From IMG/VR virus record IMGVR_UViG_3300020202_000131, positions 1 to 42,647 of that record: a DNA stretch of 42,647 nucleotides; one strand, written 5' to 3'. Of the stretch, positions 1 through 6,763 are shown in pieces; within the stretch, counting starts at the first letter, position 1; every line of letters starts with the position of its first letter. Under the pieces are notes generated by a model. The model did not search any database and was not told where the DNA came from. It worked only from the letters and a program-made list of their open reading frames with translations. This DNA comes from a virus. The translations under genes and the position numbers were made by a program.

Positions 1-130
1 CCCTTGGAATCCCGGCACGAGGGCGCGGGTTTCACATTGCCGCCATCACGGCTTATTAGCATTTAGGTCCTTTTCGGTTTCATTCGGTTCTACCTTGAGC
101 TCCTCGGGTACTTTTCCGTTCTTGATCTCG
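1..130. repeat. Terminal direct repeat, left copy (circular or redundant ends)
   Basis: Bases 5-130 are identical to 42522-42647. Bases 1-3 also match 42518-42520, with one mismatch at position 4 (T versus A). Repetition of about 127 bases at contig ends is typical of a circular genome opened at an arbitrary point by a k-mer assembler, and the true unique length would be about 42,517. A genuine short terminal repeat in the virion cannot be excluded. The repeat contains the 3' end of the DUF3310 gene. Confidence 0.95.
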
Positions 131-330
131 AGGAGCCAAATCTTGCGCTGGAGGTAACATGCGGCTTTCTTAAGGTCCTGGAGCTCTTCGCCCTTATGGG
201 GCGCCCGGGTAACGTATTTAATGACGTTCCCGAGGTGGTAGCCGAGATTCTGGTCCTCGATGAAGTTGATAACTTCGATCTTCCCAGCATTGTAATGCTT
301 GGGCTTTTTAACTGGGTCATAGTCAGTCAC
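46..330 (-). CDS. DUF3310 family phage protein
   Basis: A 94-residue protein starting with GTG (328-330). It has the DUF3310 signature: a KPKHYN motif near residue 9, then IEVINFIEDQNLGYHLGNV and KYVTRAPHKG by residue 46. DUF3310 is found in many tailed phages, and a DUF3310-containing protein of T7 (gp1.7) is known as a nucleotide kinase. No kinase activity is implied here beyond family membership. The start overlaps the end of the upstream gene by 8 bases. It is the last gene before the circular junction in the leftward late unit. Its 3' end is repeated at the other contig end because of the terminal redundancy. Confidence 0.88.
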   Translation of the reverse strand: MTDYDPVKKPKHYNAGKIEVINFIEDQNLGYHLGNVIKYVTRAPHKGEELQDLKKAACYLQRKIWLLEIKNGKVPEELKVEPNETEKDLNANKP

Positions 331-547
331 GGTGTTTAAACCCGGTCCCCCGACCCACCGGCCGGTAGCCCTTGATGGGCGGTACCGGTCTAAAGCTTTC
401 GTCTTTACGAGCCACCGAGCGCGGACCCGCGGGCATTTTTAATAGGTCTCGATCCGGCCGCGTGTCGGGTACGGAAAAGGATCGCGCGTGCGCCTTCCGC
501 GGCGTCATGGCGTCTTCGATCATATCGGTGAGCGTGCGCTTCTTCAT
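323..547 (-). CDS. Hypothetical protein, 74 aa, basic, Pro/Arg-rich
   Basis: Not recognised. The ATG at 545-547 lies just inside the 3' end of the probable small terminase gene, and the stop overlaps the DUF3310 start, so it sits in a coupled chain. The product is rich in Arg, Lys and Pro and has no membrane segment. It is probably intrinsically disordered and could bind nucleic acid. The position beside the terminase gene is the only functional hint. Confidence 0.6.
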   Translation of the reverse strand: MKKRTLTDMIEDAMTPRKAHARSFSVPDTRPDRDLLKMPAGPRSVARKDESFRPVPPIKGYRPVGRGTGFKHRD

Positions 548-1125
548 GCCTTCCCATCGCTCTGCACAAAATTGATCTGCGTATTGTTCATCACCTGGGG
601 CCCCGTCTCTTTATACCACCCCTTAGACTTCCCGAACTCCCGCCATACCGCAACCTGTACCTGCGTCGCCTGAACCCTCCCCTGCATCACGTCCACGCCC
701 CAGGCTTCCCATTTGGGCGCGTCCATCCAGTTGACCTTCCCTTTATCCTGGAACTTCTGGCCAATGTAGGATGCGACATGCGGCTTGCGCAGCCAGCGCT
801 TTACCGCGTTTACGGAATATTTACGGAAACTCCCATGCGCCCCCCGAATCGCATTGAGCGCACGGGTAGCTTCCGTTTCGTTAAAGGTCTCCAGGTAGGC
901 GTCCACAACAATCTGCTCGGTCTTCGATAAGTAAAATTGGTTCCCCGTCTTGTAGTCATACATGGGATAGCGGATGAGCGAGGGCTTTACGTATTCGCGG
1001 ACCGCGAAATCCTTGGGTGGCTCGCTTTTAGCCGCTACAGGTGGGGTGGTGGTGGGGGGCGCCACTACCCCTTGTGGTGGGGTATTCGCCGCTTCTAGGC
1101 CCGTTTCCGCTTGATTTTCGGCCAT
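544..1125 (-). CDS. Probable terminase small subunit (DNA-binding)
   Basis: 193 residues from the ATG at 1123-1125, which has GGAGA about eight bases upstream. A longer frame reaching 1239 would overlap a neighbouring tiny gene. A Pro/Thr-rich, Ala-rich tail (about residues 10-40) precedes a compact helical region starting with SKTEQIVVDAYLETFNETEA and continuing to YSVNAVKRWLRKPHVASYIG (about 67-122). This arrangement resembles the helix-turn-helix DNA-recognition domain of phage small terminases ('x-F-x-x-N-x-T-x-A ... S-V-x-x-W-L-x-x-P'). The C-terminal part would be the oligomerisation and large-subunit contact region. Its place upstream of HNH and TerL in the same transcription unit fits. 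Alternatively it is another HTH regulator. Confidence 0.62.
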   Translation of the reverse strand: MAENQAETGLEAANTPPQGVVAPPTTTPPVAAKSEPPKDFAVREYVKPSLIRYPMYDYKTGNQFYLSKTEQIVVDAYLETFNETEATRALNAIRGAHGSFRKYSVNAVKRWLRKPHVASYIGQKFQDKGKVNWMDAPKWEAWGVDVMQGRVQATQVQVAVWREFGKSKGWYKETGPQVMNNTQINFVQSDGKA

Positions 1126-1139
1126 CGTAGCGGTCTCCA

Positions 1140-1277
1140 TTAAAGCGTGATGCCCCGAACTATAGCCATGATCTGCTCCGAGATCTCTTTCTTGTTCTCC
1201 TTCTCCCCATCCCGATCCCTTAAAATCATCTCCGCCCAACCCCAGGCGTCTTCATATTCCCAGGCAATATCCATCAT
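1140..1277 (-). CDS. Small hypothetical protein, 45 aa, acidic helical
   Basis: Starts with ATGATG at 1272-1277, and the first ATG overlaps the TAA of the upstream gene (TAATG), which implies translational coupling. The sequence is amphipathic, with Trp-rich residues 6-15 followed by a charged stretch. No family recognised. Short open frames in this chain are credible because each shares its start with the preceding stop. Confidence 0.55.
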   Translation of the reverse strand: MMDIAWEYEDAWGWAEMILRDRDGEKENKKEISEQIMAIVRGITL

Positions 1278-1501
1278 TACCGGATCCCCACGAATTCAAA
1301 CACAGCCGCACGGTCATCATCGATTGTCCGACATTCGAACACGAGCTCTCTTACGGTGGTGTGATCGTAGGGAATGTCCTTACCGATGTTCACCGTGGCA
1401 CGTACGGGCTCGCGCAGGGGCATCCGGAACTTCATGCCGGGCCATGCGCCCTTAATATTTATCCACCCCTCCAGGGGCCCCAGGCGAAGCTTGGATTTCA
1501 T
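1277..1501 (-). CDS. Hypothetical protein, 74 aa
   Basis: The ATG at 1499-1501 overlaps the upstream stop (ATGA), and the TAA at 1277-1279 overlaps the next start (TAATG). The C-terminal half (IPYDHTTVRELVFECRT, then DDDRAAVFEFVG) alternates hydrophobic and charged residues as in a small beta-sheet protein. No signal peptide or cysteine motif. Function unknown. Confidence 0.6.
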   Translation of the reverse strand: MKSKLRLGPLEGWINIKGAWPGMKFRMPLREPVRATVNIGKDIPYDHTTVRELVFECRTIDDDRAAVFEFVGIR

Positions 1502-1689
1502 TGGCCTAACCCGGCGTACATTCTCTGCGGATTGGTTGGGCTTCCACGAAACCCATATCCCTTCCCGGCATGACCACTATCCGGGTTATTGTCCTTTTTG
1601 TTCGAGTATTTCGTATGACCGACACAGTAGGTTGCGTGCGGGTGACGTGCCGGGTCACCACAAAAACATTCGTTTGCTAAAAGCCTCAC
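1498..1689 (-). CDS. Small Cys/His-containing protein, 63 aa
   Basis: The preferred start is GTG at 1687-1689. It overlaps the stop of the tiny membrane-peptide gene upstream (GTGA) and has a GGGG tract just before it. The frame is open to 1737, but that would overlap the neighbour. It holds CFCGD, then HPHATYC and GHTKY, which could coordinate a metal, and a Gly/Pro-rich tail. Family not recognised. Confidence 0.5.
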   Translation of the reverse strand: MRLLANECFCGDPARHPHATYCVGHTKYSNKKDNNPDSGHAGKGYGFRGSPTNPQRMYAGLGQ

Positions 1690-1769
1690 GAAGGACCCCA
1701 GGCGATAATAGCGAACAGAATTAGATTGAGTACCCACAACGATATCGTGGCCGCTGTGTCTGCGTTCAT
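1686..1769 (-). CDS. Tiny single-span membrane peptide, 27 aa
   Basis: ATG at 1767-1769 with AGGGA about nine bases upstream. The TGA overlaps the GTG of the following gene. Residues 9-25 (ISLWVLNLILFAIIAWG) form one hydrophobic helix. Several similar one-helix peptides occur in this genome (17313, 17709, 20644, 10154), so it may be a holin-like or envelope-associated peptide. Function unknown. Confidence 0.45.
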   Translation of the reverse strand: MNADTAATISLWVLNLILFAIIAWGPS

Positions 1770-1799
1770 CACATCCACATCCCTGGACCGATGCGCAAG

Positions 1800-1925
1800 T
1801 TAGTCGGCATAGCCCCAGGCAATAGCTTCGATCTGATCCCAGACGCCAGAGAGGTAATAATCTTTTTCATCCACGAGGTATAGCTGGCCATTCTGGATAA
1901 TCCCGCGGACATATCGCGCACTCAC
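1800..1925 (-). CDS. Small hypothetical protein, 41 aa
   Basis: The GTG at 1923-1925 overlaps the TGA of the lipoprotein gene (GTGA). The product has an aromatic-rich, acidic C-terminal half ending WGYAD. No family recognised. Coupling to the lipoprotein is the main support. Confidence 0.5.
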   Translation of the reverse strand: MSARYVRGIIQNGQLYLVDEKDYYLSGVWDQIEAIAWGYAD

Positions 1926-2110
1926 TTAACCTTGTCGATCTCGTTGCGAATGTAGCCCTTGAGAGCTTCGCAAGTAGACGGACAATCTGCGATCTCCAGG
2001 AGCTCCGAGAGATCCTTCTTAATCTGCTCGCGTACGGCGCCTGCGGTGGAGCATCCGGTGAGGAAGAGTCCGCCCAGGAGAATCCCGATGATTGAGAGGA
2101 ATTGAGTCAT
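1922..2110 (-). CDS. Small lipoprotein, possible outer-membrane spanin
   Basis: 62 residues. An N-terminal hydrophobic stretch (FLSIIGILLGGLFLTGC) ends in a lipobox L-T-G-C with Cys20, so export and lipidation are expected. The mature part is about 43 residues with two further Cys and a charged helix. Size and lipobox suit an o-spanin (Rz1-type) or a superinfection-exclusion lipoprotein. No partner i-spanin is nested with it, so the spanin idea is weak. The ATG at 2108-2110 overlaps the stop of the upstream frame. Confidence 0.68.
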   Translation of the reverse strand: MTQFLSIIGILLGGLFLTGCSTAGAVREQIKKDLSELLEIADCPSTCEALKGYIRNEIDKVK

Positions 2111-2301
2111 TGTGTAACCTCCGGTAACCTATTTTTGAGGTCGCGCCTGAATGCGACCAACTTGAATTTAAATGACCTATTGGAACTCCCCCCGGTACGG
2201 GTGGGGTCCTCGCCGCCATTGGCCTGCCCATTAGCTTGCTCATTAGCTCTTATCCCTTGTCGCCTGTTGTGCGGCCGCCCAAACCAGAGCCAAAATAACA
2301 A
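2107..2301 (-). CDS. Hypothetical protein, 64 aa, TTG start
   Basis: The frame runs from TTG at 2299-2301 to a TGA overlapping the lipoprotein ATG. A short hydrophobic start (LLFWLWF) is followed by a basic Asn/Gly/Arg-rich region. There is no strong ribosome site, and a 6-bp inverted repeat (2139-2144 with 2153-2158) lies inside it. It could be a real coupled gene or a leader region. I favour a gene only weakly. Confidence 0.35.
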   Translation of the reverse strand: MLFWLWFGRPHNRRQGIRANEQANGQANGGEDPTRTGGSSNRSFKFKLVAFRRDLKNRLPEVTQ

Positions 2302-2331
2302 GAGCGGAACATGATACTATCGACGGTAAAA

Positions 2332-2709
2332 TCATATTTGAGACGGTAATATATTATTCTTACTTCTATCAAAACCGCCCGCATTTTCCGCTAACAGTCT
2401 ATATGCTTCACCCATTATTTCAACGGGCAGACAAATTCCATTACGTTTTGGAAACAGCACTCCGTTTAAATCGCGGACCCAAACGCGCAAATCAGCATAA
2501 TCCCTTCCCTTGAAAACCTTAAAGCATAACTTTAAGACTGAGCGGTCATTTATCGCAATCTCATATTCACTTATAGCTACACTCTCATTACCCCAATTAC
2601 TTTTATTACCTTTATTACCTTGTATACCTTTATTACCTTGTATACCTTGAGGAGCACCCTTATTACCTTGTATACCTTGTGTACCTTGAGGAGAACTTTT
2701 GATTAACAT
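2332..2709 (-). CDS. PC4-like (transcriptional coactivator p15) protein with collagen-like repeat linker
   Basis: 125 residues. Residues 48-108 match the PC4/p15 ssDNA-binding fold seen in bacterial and phage proteins: a strand pattern beginning SEYEIAINDRSVLKLCF, then a DLRVWV strand, the characteristic NGVLFPKRNGICLP turn, and a closing helix. Residues 8-38 are G-x-x repeats (GTQGIQGNKG and variants) encoded by a tandem DNA repeat. PC4-like proteins bind single-stranded DNA and can affect transcription or replication. Lying second in the leftward late unit, it is a candidate late regulator or DNA-binding accessory. The start is uncertain because no good ribosome site precedes the ATG at 2707-2709. 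Functional starts inside the repeat cannot be excluded. Confidence 0.72.
   Translation of the reverse strand: MLIKSSPQGTQGIQGNKGAPQGIQGNKGIQGNKGNKSNWGNESVAISEYEIAINDRSVLKLCFKVFKGRDYADLRVWVRDLNGVLFPKRNGICLPVEIMGEAYRLLAENAGGFDRSKNNILPSQI
2600..2695. repeat. Tandem AT-rich repeat encoding collagen-like linker
   Basis: On the plus strand, units built from TTATTACC, TTGTATACC and CCTTGAGGAG recur. The clearest block is at about 2608-2652, with further copies to 2695. The unit lengths are multiples of three, so gain or loss of units changes linker length and not the frame. It lies inside the 5' part of the PC4-like gene. Confidence 0.8.
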
Positions 2710-2803
2710 TTGTTAGCTAAAATATTTATGGAGTAAATCTGTATTATCATTGCTATTAGAATATGTATTAATAGAAATACAATGTATTACCAGATGCGCG
2801 GCC

Positions 2804-2977
2804 TTACGCATTGGGGTAGACTCCCAAGGATTGAATAGGGAATAAAACATCAGAAAATATAGATAAAGGTATTCCAATCGAAAACCATTGAAACAAAGTA
2901 TAAATTGCAAAAGCTAAAGCCGATATTGCTAAAAATATTGATACACCAAGAATAAAACTAAGTAACTTATCAATCAT
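2804..2977 (-). CDS. Small membrane protein, 57 aa, first gene of the leftward late unit
   Basis: ATG at 2975-2977 preceded by GGCGAG. Residues 5-31 form a strong hydrophobic helix (LLSFILGVSIFLAISALAFA and on), followed by a second moderately hydrophobic stretch to residue 47. A small holin-like or envelope protein is possible. An overlapping frame (2713-2910) is poorer in composition and start. The 90 bases between this gene and the PC4-like gene contain nothing convincing. Confidence 0.6.
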   Translation of the reverse strand: MIDKLLSFILGVSIFLAISALAFAIYTLFQWFSIGIPLSIFSDVLFPIQSLGVYPNA

Positions 2978-3207
2978 CTCGCCACGCTAACAGGCTCTTT
3001 GGGCATCACCATTTCTCATGATCCAAATATAACAGGCGGACGGCGCGAATAATAGATAGGCATGAGTGTCCGATACTGTATGACGCTACGTAACATTTAT
3101 GTAACGGATTTATGACGGGAAAAAATATTTTATTTTACCACTTGACAAATATCAACACTTCTGCTAAACTATTGATAGAAGGATAAACCGCTAAACAGGA
3201 GGGAATA
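2978..3207. promoter_or_regulatory. Divergent control region between early rightward and late leftward units
   Basis: No gene is seen. Rightward promoter: -35 TTGACA at 3142-3147, 17-base spacer, -10 TAAACT at 3165-3170, then AGGAGGG before the ATG at 3208. Leftward, an extended -10 (TGTTATATT on the minus strand, TATATT at 3026-3031) has no good -35, as expected for a promoter that needs an activator. Repeated GTAACATTTATGTAAC-like and ATTTTA sequences (about 3088-3140) look like operator sites and resemble those near 12.0 and 16.9 kb. Confidence 0.65.
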
Positions 3208-3462
3208 ATGACAACAAAAGAAAAAGTATCGCATACGCCGGGACCGTGGCTAGTAATGGGAAATCAACGTAACGGGCACTTTGATTACGTTTTACCAGAA
3301 TCGCAAAATGAGGAATTCCAAGCGAATTGCCGCCTCATCGCCGCCGCGCCGGAGCTTTTAGAGGCCGCCCGCATGGTATTAGACGAAACAAATGCGGGAT
3401 TATGGGATTGCCTGCCAGTTGAAAAGCTTAAAGCCGCCATCGCCAAGGCGGAGGGGAGGTAA
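3208..3462 (+). CDS. HTPGPW-family small phage protein
   Basis: 84 residues. It starts after a strong AGGAGGG site and is the first gene behind the promoter at 3142-3170. It has the HTPGPW motif at residues 9-14 and the NCRLIAAAPELLEA segment, a combination common in small proteins of phages and prophages of unknown function. A more divergent relative lies at 5557-5895. Expected to be an early gene. Confidence 0.72.
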   Translation: MTTKEKVSHTPGPWLVMGNQRNGHFDYVLPESQNEEFQANCRLIAAAPELLEAARMVLDETNAGLWDCLPVEKLKAAIAKAEGR

Positions 3463-3464
3463 TT

Positions 3465-3638
3465 ATGATCTGTTGCGAAAAGCTCCGCATCAATGGCGTG
3501 CTAACCCATGAGACCGGATGTCCCGAAGCGTGGCGGGATTATGGCGTAGTTTGTAAGTGGTGCGGTATGCGTTTTGAGCCGGAGCAAGCCGGGCAGATTC
3601 TTTGCTCCGAAGATTGCGCCAACGCCTATTGGGGATAG
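3465..3638 (+). CDS. Small zinc-finger-like protein, 57 aa
   Basis: ATG at 3465-3467 with GGGGAGG just upstream, inside the end of the previous gene. Cysteine pairs at residues 3-4, CKWC (30-33) and C..DC (48, 52) suggest a treble-clef or zinc-ribbon fold. No known family. It ends before a pair of hairpins (3646-3691). Confidence 0.6.
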   Translation: MICCEKLRINGVLTHETGCPEAWRDYGVVCKWCGMRFEPEQAGQILCSEDCANAYWG

Positions 3639-3645
3639 CAGAGGG

Positions 3646-3691
3646 CGGCCCTTATGGGCCGTAATGCGCGGGCCCGGTCCCAAGTCCGGGC
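3646..3691 (+). other. Two tandem hairpins between early genes
   Basis: CGGCCC/GGGCCG (3646-3651 with 3656-3661, four-base loop) is followed by GCCCGG/CCGGGC (3672-3677 with 3686-3691). After these comes an A-rich stretch and the ribosome site of the next gene. There is no T-run, so this is more likely an RNA processing or stability element than a terminator. Confidence 0.45.
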
Positions 3692-3706
3692 AAAAAGGAG
3701 AGGGCA

Positions 3707-3901
3707 ATGCTTAATTATAAGAATTGGTACACATTCAAGTTTAGGGGTAAAGAGTTTTTGGCTCTTTATACAAACGGGAATGAGGTTTTTATTTATGGTC
3801 CGGGTTTTCAAAACTACGGATCATATTTCTCCGTTGAATCATTCAAGAAAATGTATTTCACAATGGGAGAATCTCTAAATCTCTCAAATGCTGTAGCTTA
3901 A
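3707..3901 (+). CDS. Hypothetical protein, 64 aa
   Basis: ATG at 3707 after AGGAGAGGG. The product is aromatic-rich (YKNWYTFKFRGKEFLALY near the start) and would form a small beta protein. No family recognised. It is AT-richer than the following genes. Confidence 0.6.
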   Translation: MLNYKNWYTFKFRGKEFLALYTNGNEVFIYGPGFQNYGSYFSVESFKKMYFTMGESLNLSNAVA

Positions 3902-3919
3902 AATGGAGGTACTGCTAAA

Positions 3920-4054
3920 ATGAAGACTCCCCATGAAGTACTGTCGCGGATCATCGCGGAGAATGAAGTCAGGTTATCGGATGAAGTTATGGAGCAAGAG
4001 GCGGGAACTATCGTTTATTACGATAGATTCTTAGGTGAATGGGTGGCGTTATGA
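3920..4054 (+). CDS. Small hypothetical protein, 44 aa
   Basis: ATG at 3920 with GGAGG ten bases upstream. Its TGA overlaps the next ATG (4051-4054). Acidic helical protein ending in a small aromatic strand. Unknown function. Confidence 0.55.
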   Translation: MKTPHEVLSRIIAENEVRLSDEVMEQEAGTIVYYDRFLGEWVAL

Positions 4055-4911
4055 AGCACGTATTTAAAAACCATTCCGAAGTCTGCCATATTTGGGCACA
4101 ACAAACGCAAGAGGAAGGACGGGCCAGTCGCATTTTCTTTGACGGTCCCTCTATCTTCTCTTATGGCCGCCATTTTGAAATGGCGCGGTTTATCACCCCG
4201 GAAGTGGTATTTATCACGACCAGGGGCTATTCCGTTTCTACGGCAAAGCACCTAAAATACGTCCAAACAGCGGTAAGCCATGAAACGGTCTTCACGGTCC
4301 CATCCTTCGATGACCATAATGAAAATGTGAAGCATTACATTTCATTAGTCTATGAGTTGGCAGGGAAGGCCGCCCGGAGCCGTAAAAATGCGGAATGGAT
4401 AATTCAGGATATAGACAGAAATGTCCGGGCCCTTGAATCCTATCTAAGAATATTCGAAAAGAATATTTCGGATGATAGCAGGGGGGCGGCGGGGGCCACT
4501 CTTAAGGAAATAGCGGGGCGCGATTTTTCCGCTATAGCCAAAAGGCAGGCCGCCGCGGCTAAACTTGAGCGCGAAAAGCGAGCGCGTGAAATCGCGGAGC
4601 GGCTTGAAAAATGGAAGCGCGGGGAATATCATGGGGCCATTCATGACGGGCCAATGGCGTTACGCCTGCATGATGGTGAAATTCAAACTTCATTGGGCGC
4701 ACGAGTACCTATCAAAGAAGCCGTTGACCTATTCCTTGATATTACAAACGGCCGGCCGGTCCATGGGCGAAGCATTGGGCGGTATACCGTAACGGGATTT
4801 GATGGTGAAATCCTTACCGTTGGATGTCATAGAATCCCCATGACAGAAATGGAGCGGATGTATCGGGTATTAAGAATCGGGCATAATCTATCTATAGCGG
4901 AGGTGAAATAA
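4051..4911 (+). CDS. Conserved phage protein with SYGxHFxxA motif
   Basis: 286 residues from the ATG at 4051 (ATGA overlap), preferred over the frame's upstream start at 4039. The N-terminal domain has VCHIWAQQTQEEG, then SIFSYGRHFEMARF (about 35-48) and YSVSTAKHLKYV. This pattern recurs in proteins of unknown function in many phages and plasmids. Residues about 170-205 are an Ala/Arg/Glu-rich coiled coil, and the C-terminal part (about 205-286) is a separate beta-rich domain ending IGHNLSIAEVK. Role unknown; its place in the early operon suggests a host-interaction or DNA-metabolism gene. Confidence 0.7.
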   Translation: MKHVFKNHSEVCHIWAQQTQEEGRASRIFFDGPSIFSYGRHFEMARFITPEVVFITTRGYSVSTAKHLKYVQTAVSHETVFTVPSFDDHNENVKHYISLVYELAGKAARSRKNAEWIIQDIDRNVRALESYLRIFEKNISDDSRGAAGATLKEIAGRDFSAIAKRQAAAAKLEREKRAREIAERLEKWKRGEYHGAIHDGPMALRLHDGEIQTSLGARVPIKEAVDLFLDITNGRPVHGRSIGRYTVTGFDGEILTVGCHRIPMTEMERMYRVLRIGHNLSIAEVK

Positions 4912-4912
4912 C

Positions 4913-5560
4913 ATGGATGCTATTGAAACTATGGAGCATAGGGGTCTGACTGTTAAGATCTACCAGGATGTAGATGCAGAAAGCCCCCGCGTTTGGGATA
5001 ATGCCGGGATCATGGCGTTATTTCATAAACGGTATACCCTACCGAATGAAAGCAAGTTAAGCTCCGATAATTTCAACGGTTGGGAGGAAATGGAAAAACA
5101 TATTCGGGAAGAGTTGGGCGGACTCGTCGTTCTGCCCGTCTATATGTATGACCATTCAGGAATAACGATAAGCACTTCCCCCTTTTCGTGCCCATGGGAT
5201 TCCGGGCGCATTGGGTTTATTTATGCGACAAAAGAAACCATCCTGAAAGAATGGGGAAAGAAGGGGAGCGGGCGCGTTACAAAAAAGATGTTAGAAACCG
5301 CCCGGCGCGTATTGGAGGGGGAAATTGAGACATTCGACCAATACATTACCGGGGACGTTTACGGCTATCGGGTTGAGGATGCCAGCGGGAATCACTTAGA
5401 CTCATGTTGGGGATTCTATGGAATGGAGGATGCTATCGGACAAGGTAGGGACATGGCGGAGTATCATAGTGTGGAATTAATGAAGGCGCGGGCGGCTAAG
5501 GTGAAGGCTTTTATTAAAAACCACGTACCGCTAGAAAGGCGCGAGGAGGTATTGAAATGA
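4913..5560 (+). CDS. Conserved phage protein of unknown function (DSCWGFYG family)
   Basis: 215 residues, one base after the previous stop. It carries landmarks of a widespread uncharacterised phage/plasmid family: SPRVWDNAGIM near residue 25, VYMYDHSGITIST and FSCPWDSGRIGFIYATKE near 80-105, FDQYITGDVYGYRVED near 140, and DSCWGFYG near 167. These proteins often sit beside SYGxHF-type genes, as here, so the two may act together. No catalytic role is established that I know of. Confidence 0.75.
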   Translation: MDAIETMEHRGLTVKIYQDVDAESPRVWDNAGIMALFHKRYTLPNESKLSSDNFNGWEEMEKHIREELGGLVVLPVYMYDHSGITISTSPFSCPWDSGRIGFIYATKETILKEWGKKGSGRVTKKMLETARRVLEGEIETFDQYITGDVYGYRVEDASGNHLDSCWGFYGMEDAIGQGRDMAEYHSVELMKARAAKVKAFIKNHVPLERREEVLK

Positions 5561-5895
5561 AACCCAAATCAAAACCAAAGCATACGCCGACGCCGTGGCA
5601 GATCACGGACTATCAGGGCGATGACAAACGGGTTATTATTGGGCCTGACAATGAGCTGATAGCAGATTGCTATCCTGACTCATCGGAGGATTATAATATC
5701 CCCGAAAATTATATGAATAACGCCGCGCTCATCCTCCGCGCCGTCAATTCGCATGAGGGGCTATTGGGATTCGTAAAAATGATTATGCAGTATGTTGAGG
5801 AGAACGAGGAAATCCACGGATCTGATGCCGTTGATTTTTTGTGCGAAATGTCCGAAATTGGTAAGGCTATCATCAAGAAAGCGGAGGGAAAATAA
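5557..5895 (+). CDS. HTPxPW-family protein, divergent paralogue of 3208-3462
   Basis: 112 residues. The ATG at 5557 overlaps the preceding stop (ATGA). HTPTPW at residues 9-14, then an NNAALILRAVNSHEGLLGFV segment replacing the LIAAAPELLEA segment of the first copy. Both end in KAEGK/KAEGR. The duplication within one operon suggests related but distinct roles. Function unknown. Confidence 0.7.
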   Translation: MKPKSKPKHTPTPWQITDYQGDDKRVIIGPDNELIADCYPDSSEDYNIPENYMNNAALILRAVNSHEGLLGFVKMIMQYVEENEEIHGSDAVDFLCEMSEIGKAIIKKAEGK

Positions 5896-5896
5896 T

Positions 5897-6121
5897 ATGA
5901 GCGGGATTAAAACGTTCGCGGAACATTCCCAAATCGGGAACGATGGAGTATTTTTTGTCATTTGCGTAAAAGAAGATTTACAGGAAATGGCAAAGGAACA
6001 TATCGGGAGAGAACTAATTGAATCCGAAATAGAGGCTATCTACGAGGATTTTAATGATAACCATGAATGGCGGGATGAGTTGCGCTCCGCCATTGATCGT
6101 GCTGTTGCGAAGCGTAAATGA
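5897..6121 (+). CDS. Hypothetical protein, 74 aa, acidic
   Basis: ATG at 5897-5899 with GGAGGG ten bases upstream inside the previous gene. The frame is open further upstream, but this start fits best. Contains an acidic helix (EDLQEMAKEHIGRELIESE) and ends DRAVAKRK. Its TGA overlaps the next ATG. Confidence 0.62.
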   Translation: MSGIKTFAEHSQIGNDGVFFVICVKEDLQEMAKEHIGRELIESEIEAIYEDFNDNHEWRDELRSAIDRAVAKRK

Positions 6122-6282
6122 CCCTCCGCACATTCGCCGTCATCCGACACGGGCGCGAAGTAGATCTGGTATACTTTGTCGGCCCGGAGTATACCGTAGA
6201 TACCGTGAAAGACTACCTGTTGCGCGAAGGGAAGGAGCCGCCGCCGTTTGAGGTTAAACTTATAAAGGAGAAAACTATATGA
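6118..6282 (+). CDS. Small hypothetical protein, 54 aa
   Basis: Coupled at both ends: ATGA with the preceding gene and ATGA with the following one. Mixed alpha/beta composition with a YFVGPEYTVDTVKDYLL stretch and a Pro-Pro-Pro turn. No family recognised. Confidence 0.6.
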   Translation: MTLRTFAVIRHGREVDLVYFVGPEYTVDTVKDYLLREGKEPPPFEVKLIKEKTI

Positions 6283-6575
6283 GCCGCGAACTATCGGAAT
6301 ACCAAAAAGCACTCCGAAAAGAGCGCGAATGGGAGGACCGCGTAAAAATATATTCCCGATGTTCTTGGTGCGGCGAGCCATTAGAGGGGCGCGGTGAGTT
6401 ATGTTCGCGGGATCAGGTGCGCTTAGGGTTGCGGCCCCGGCCCAAAAAGATAGGAAGCGTTCGGGGGCCGGGACGCCCAAGGAAGCGTAAATTCCTATTC
6501 GGGAAAGCCGAGCGGCGCATCAAGGCGATCATTTCAAATAGAGCAAGACTAAAAAGGGGGAGTTATGGCAAGTGA
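6279..6575 (+). CDS. Zinc-finger and AT-hook-like DNA-binding protein
   Basis: 98 residues. A charged helix is followed by CSWCGEPL ... LCSRDQ (about 28-45), consistent with a zinc knuckle. A basic GPGRPRKRK segment (about 64-72) resembles an AT-hook core. The tail is strongly basic. I infer binding to DNA or RNA. The next gene starts 11 bases before its end. Confidence 0.58.
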   Translation: MSRELSEYQKALRKEREWEDRVKIYSRCSWCGEPLEGRGELCSRDQVRLGLRPRPKKIGSVRGPGRPRKRKFLFGKAERRIKAIISNRARLKRGSYGK

Positions 6576-6759
6576 GAAGGAGTTACGGCGCAAGCTGGAT
6601 GCCTTCATGGAGGGCAAGACAAAGCAGGGGGCCGCGCGTGAGCTTGGGATTAGCACTCAATACTTGTGGGATATCCTAAATAACAAGCGATCCGTGGCAG
6701 TCCCGGCGATCCTGACGAAGTTCGGGTATAAAAAGGTGGTGAGCATTGAGAAAAAATAG
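6565..6759 (+). CDS. Cro/XRE-like helix-turn-helix protein, 64 aa
   Basis: ATG at 6565 after AAAGGGGGAG. Residues 20-44 (GAARELGISTQYLWDILN) form a clear helix-turn-helix of the XRE/Cro type, with no extra domain. Small size and place at the end of the first early transcription unit suggest a Cro-like regulator. It lies directly upstream of a promoter with an inverted repeat (6764-6803), which it could control. Confidence 0.7.
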   Translation: MASEKELRRKLDAFMEGKTKQGAARELGISTQYLWDILNNKRSVAVPAILTKFGYKKVVSIEKK

Positions 6760-6763
6760 TCCC

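Noticed and set aside
2600-2695. CRISPR-like array
   Set aside because: The units are short, tandem and without unique spacers. They encode a G-x-x linker inside a gene.
2713-2910. 65-codon leftward frame
   Set aside because: It overlaps the better 57-residue membrane protein frame (2804-2977), which has an ATG and a more coherent hydrophobic profile.
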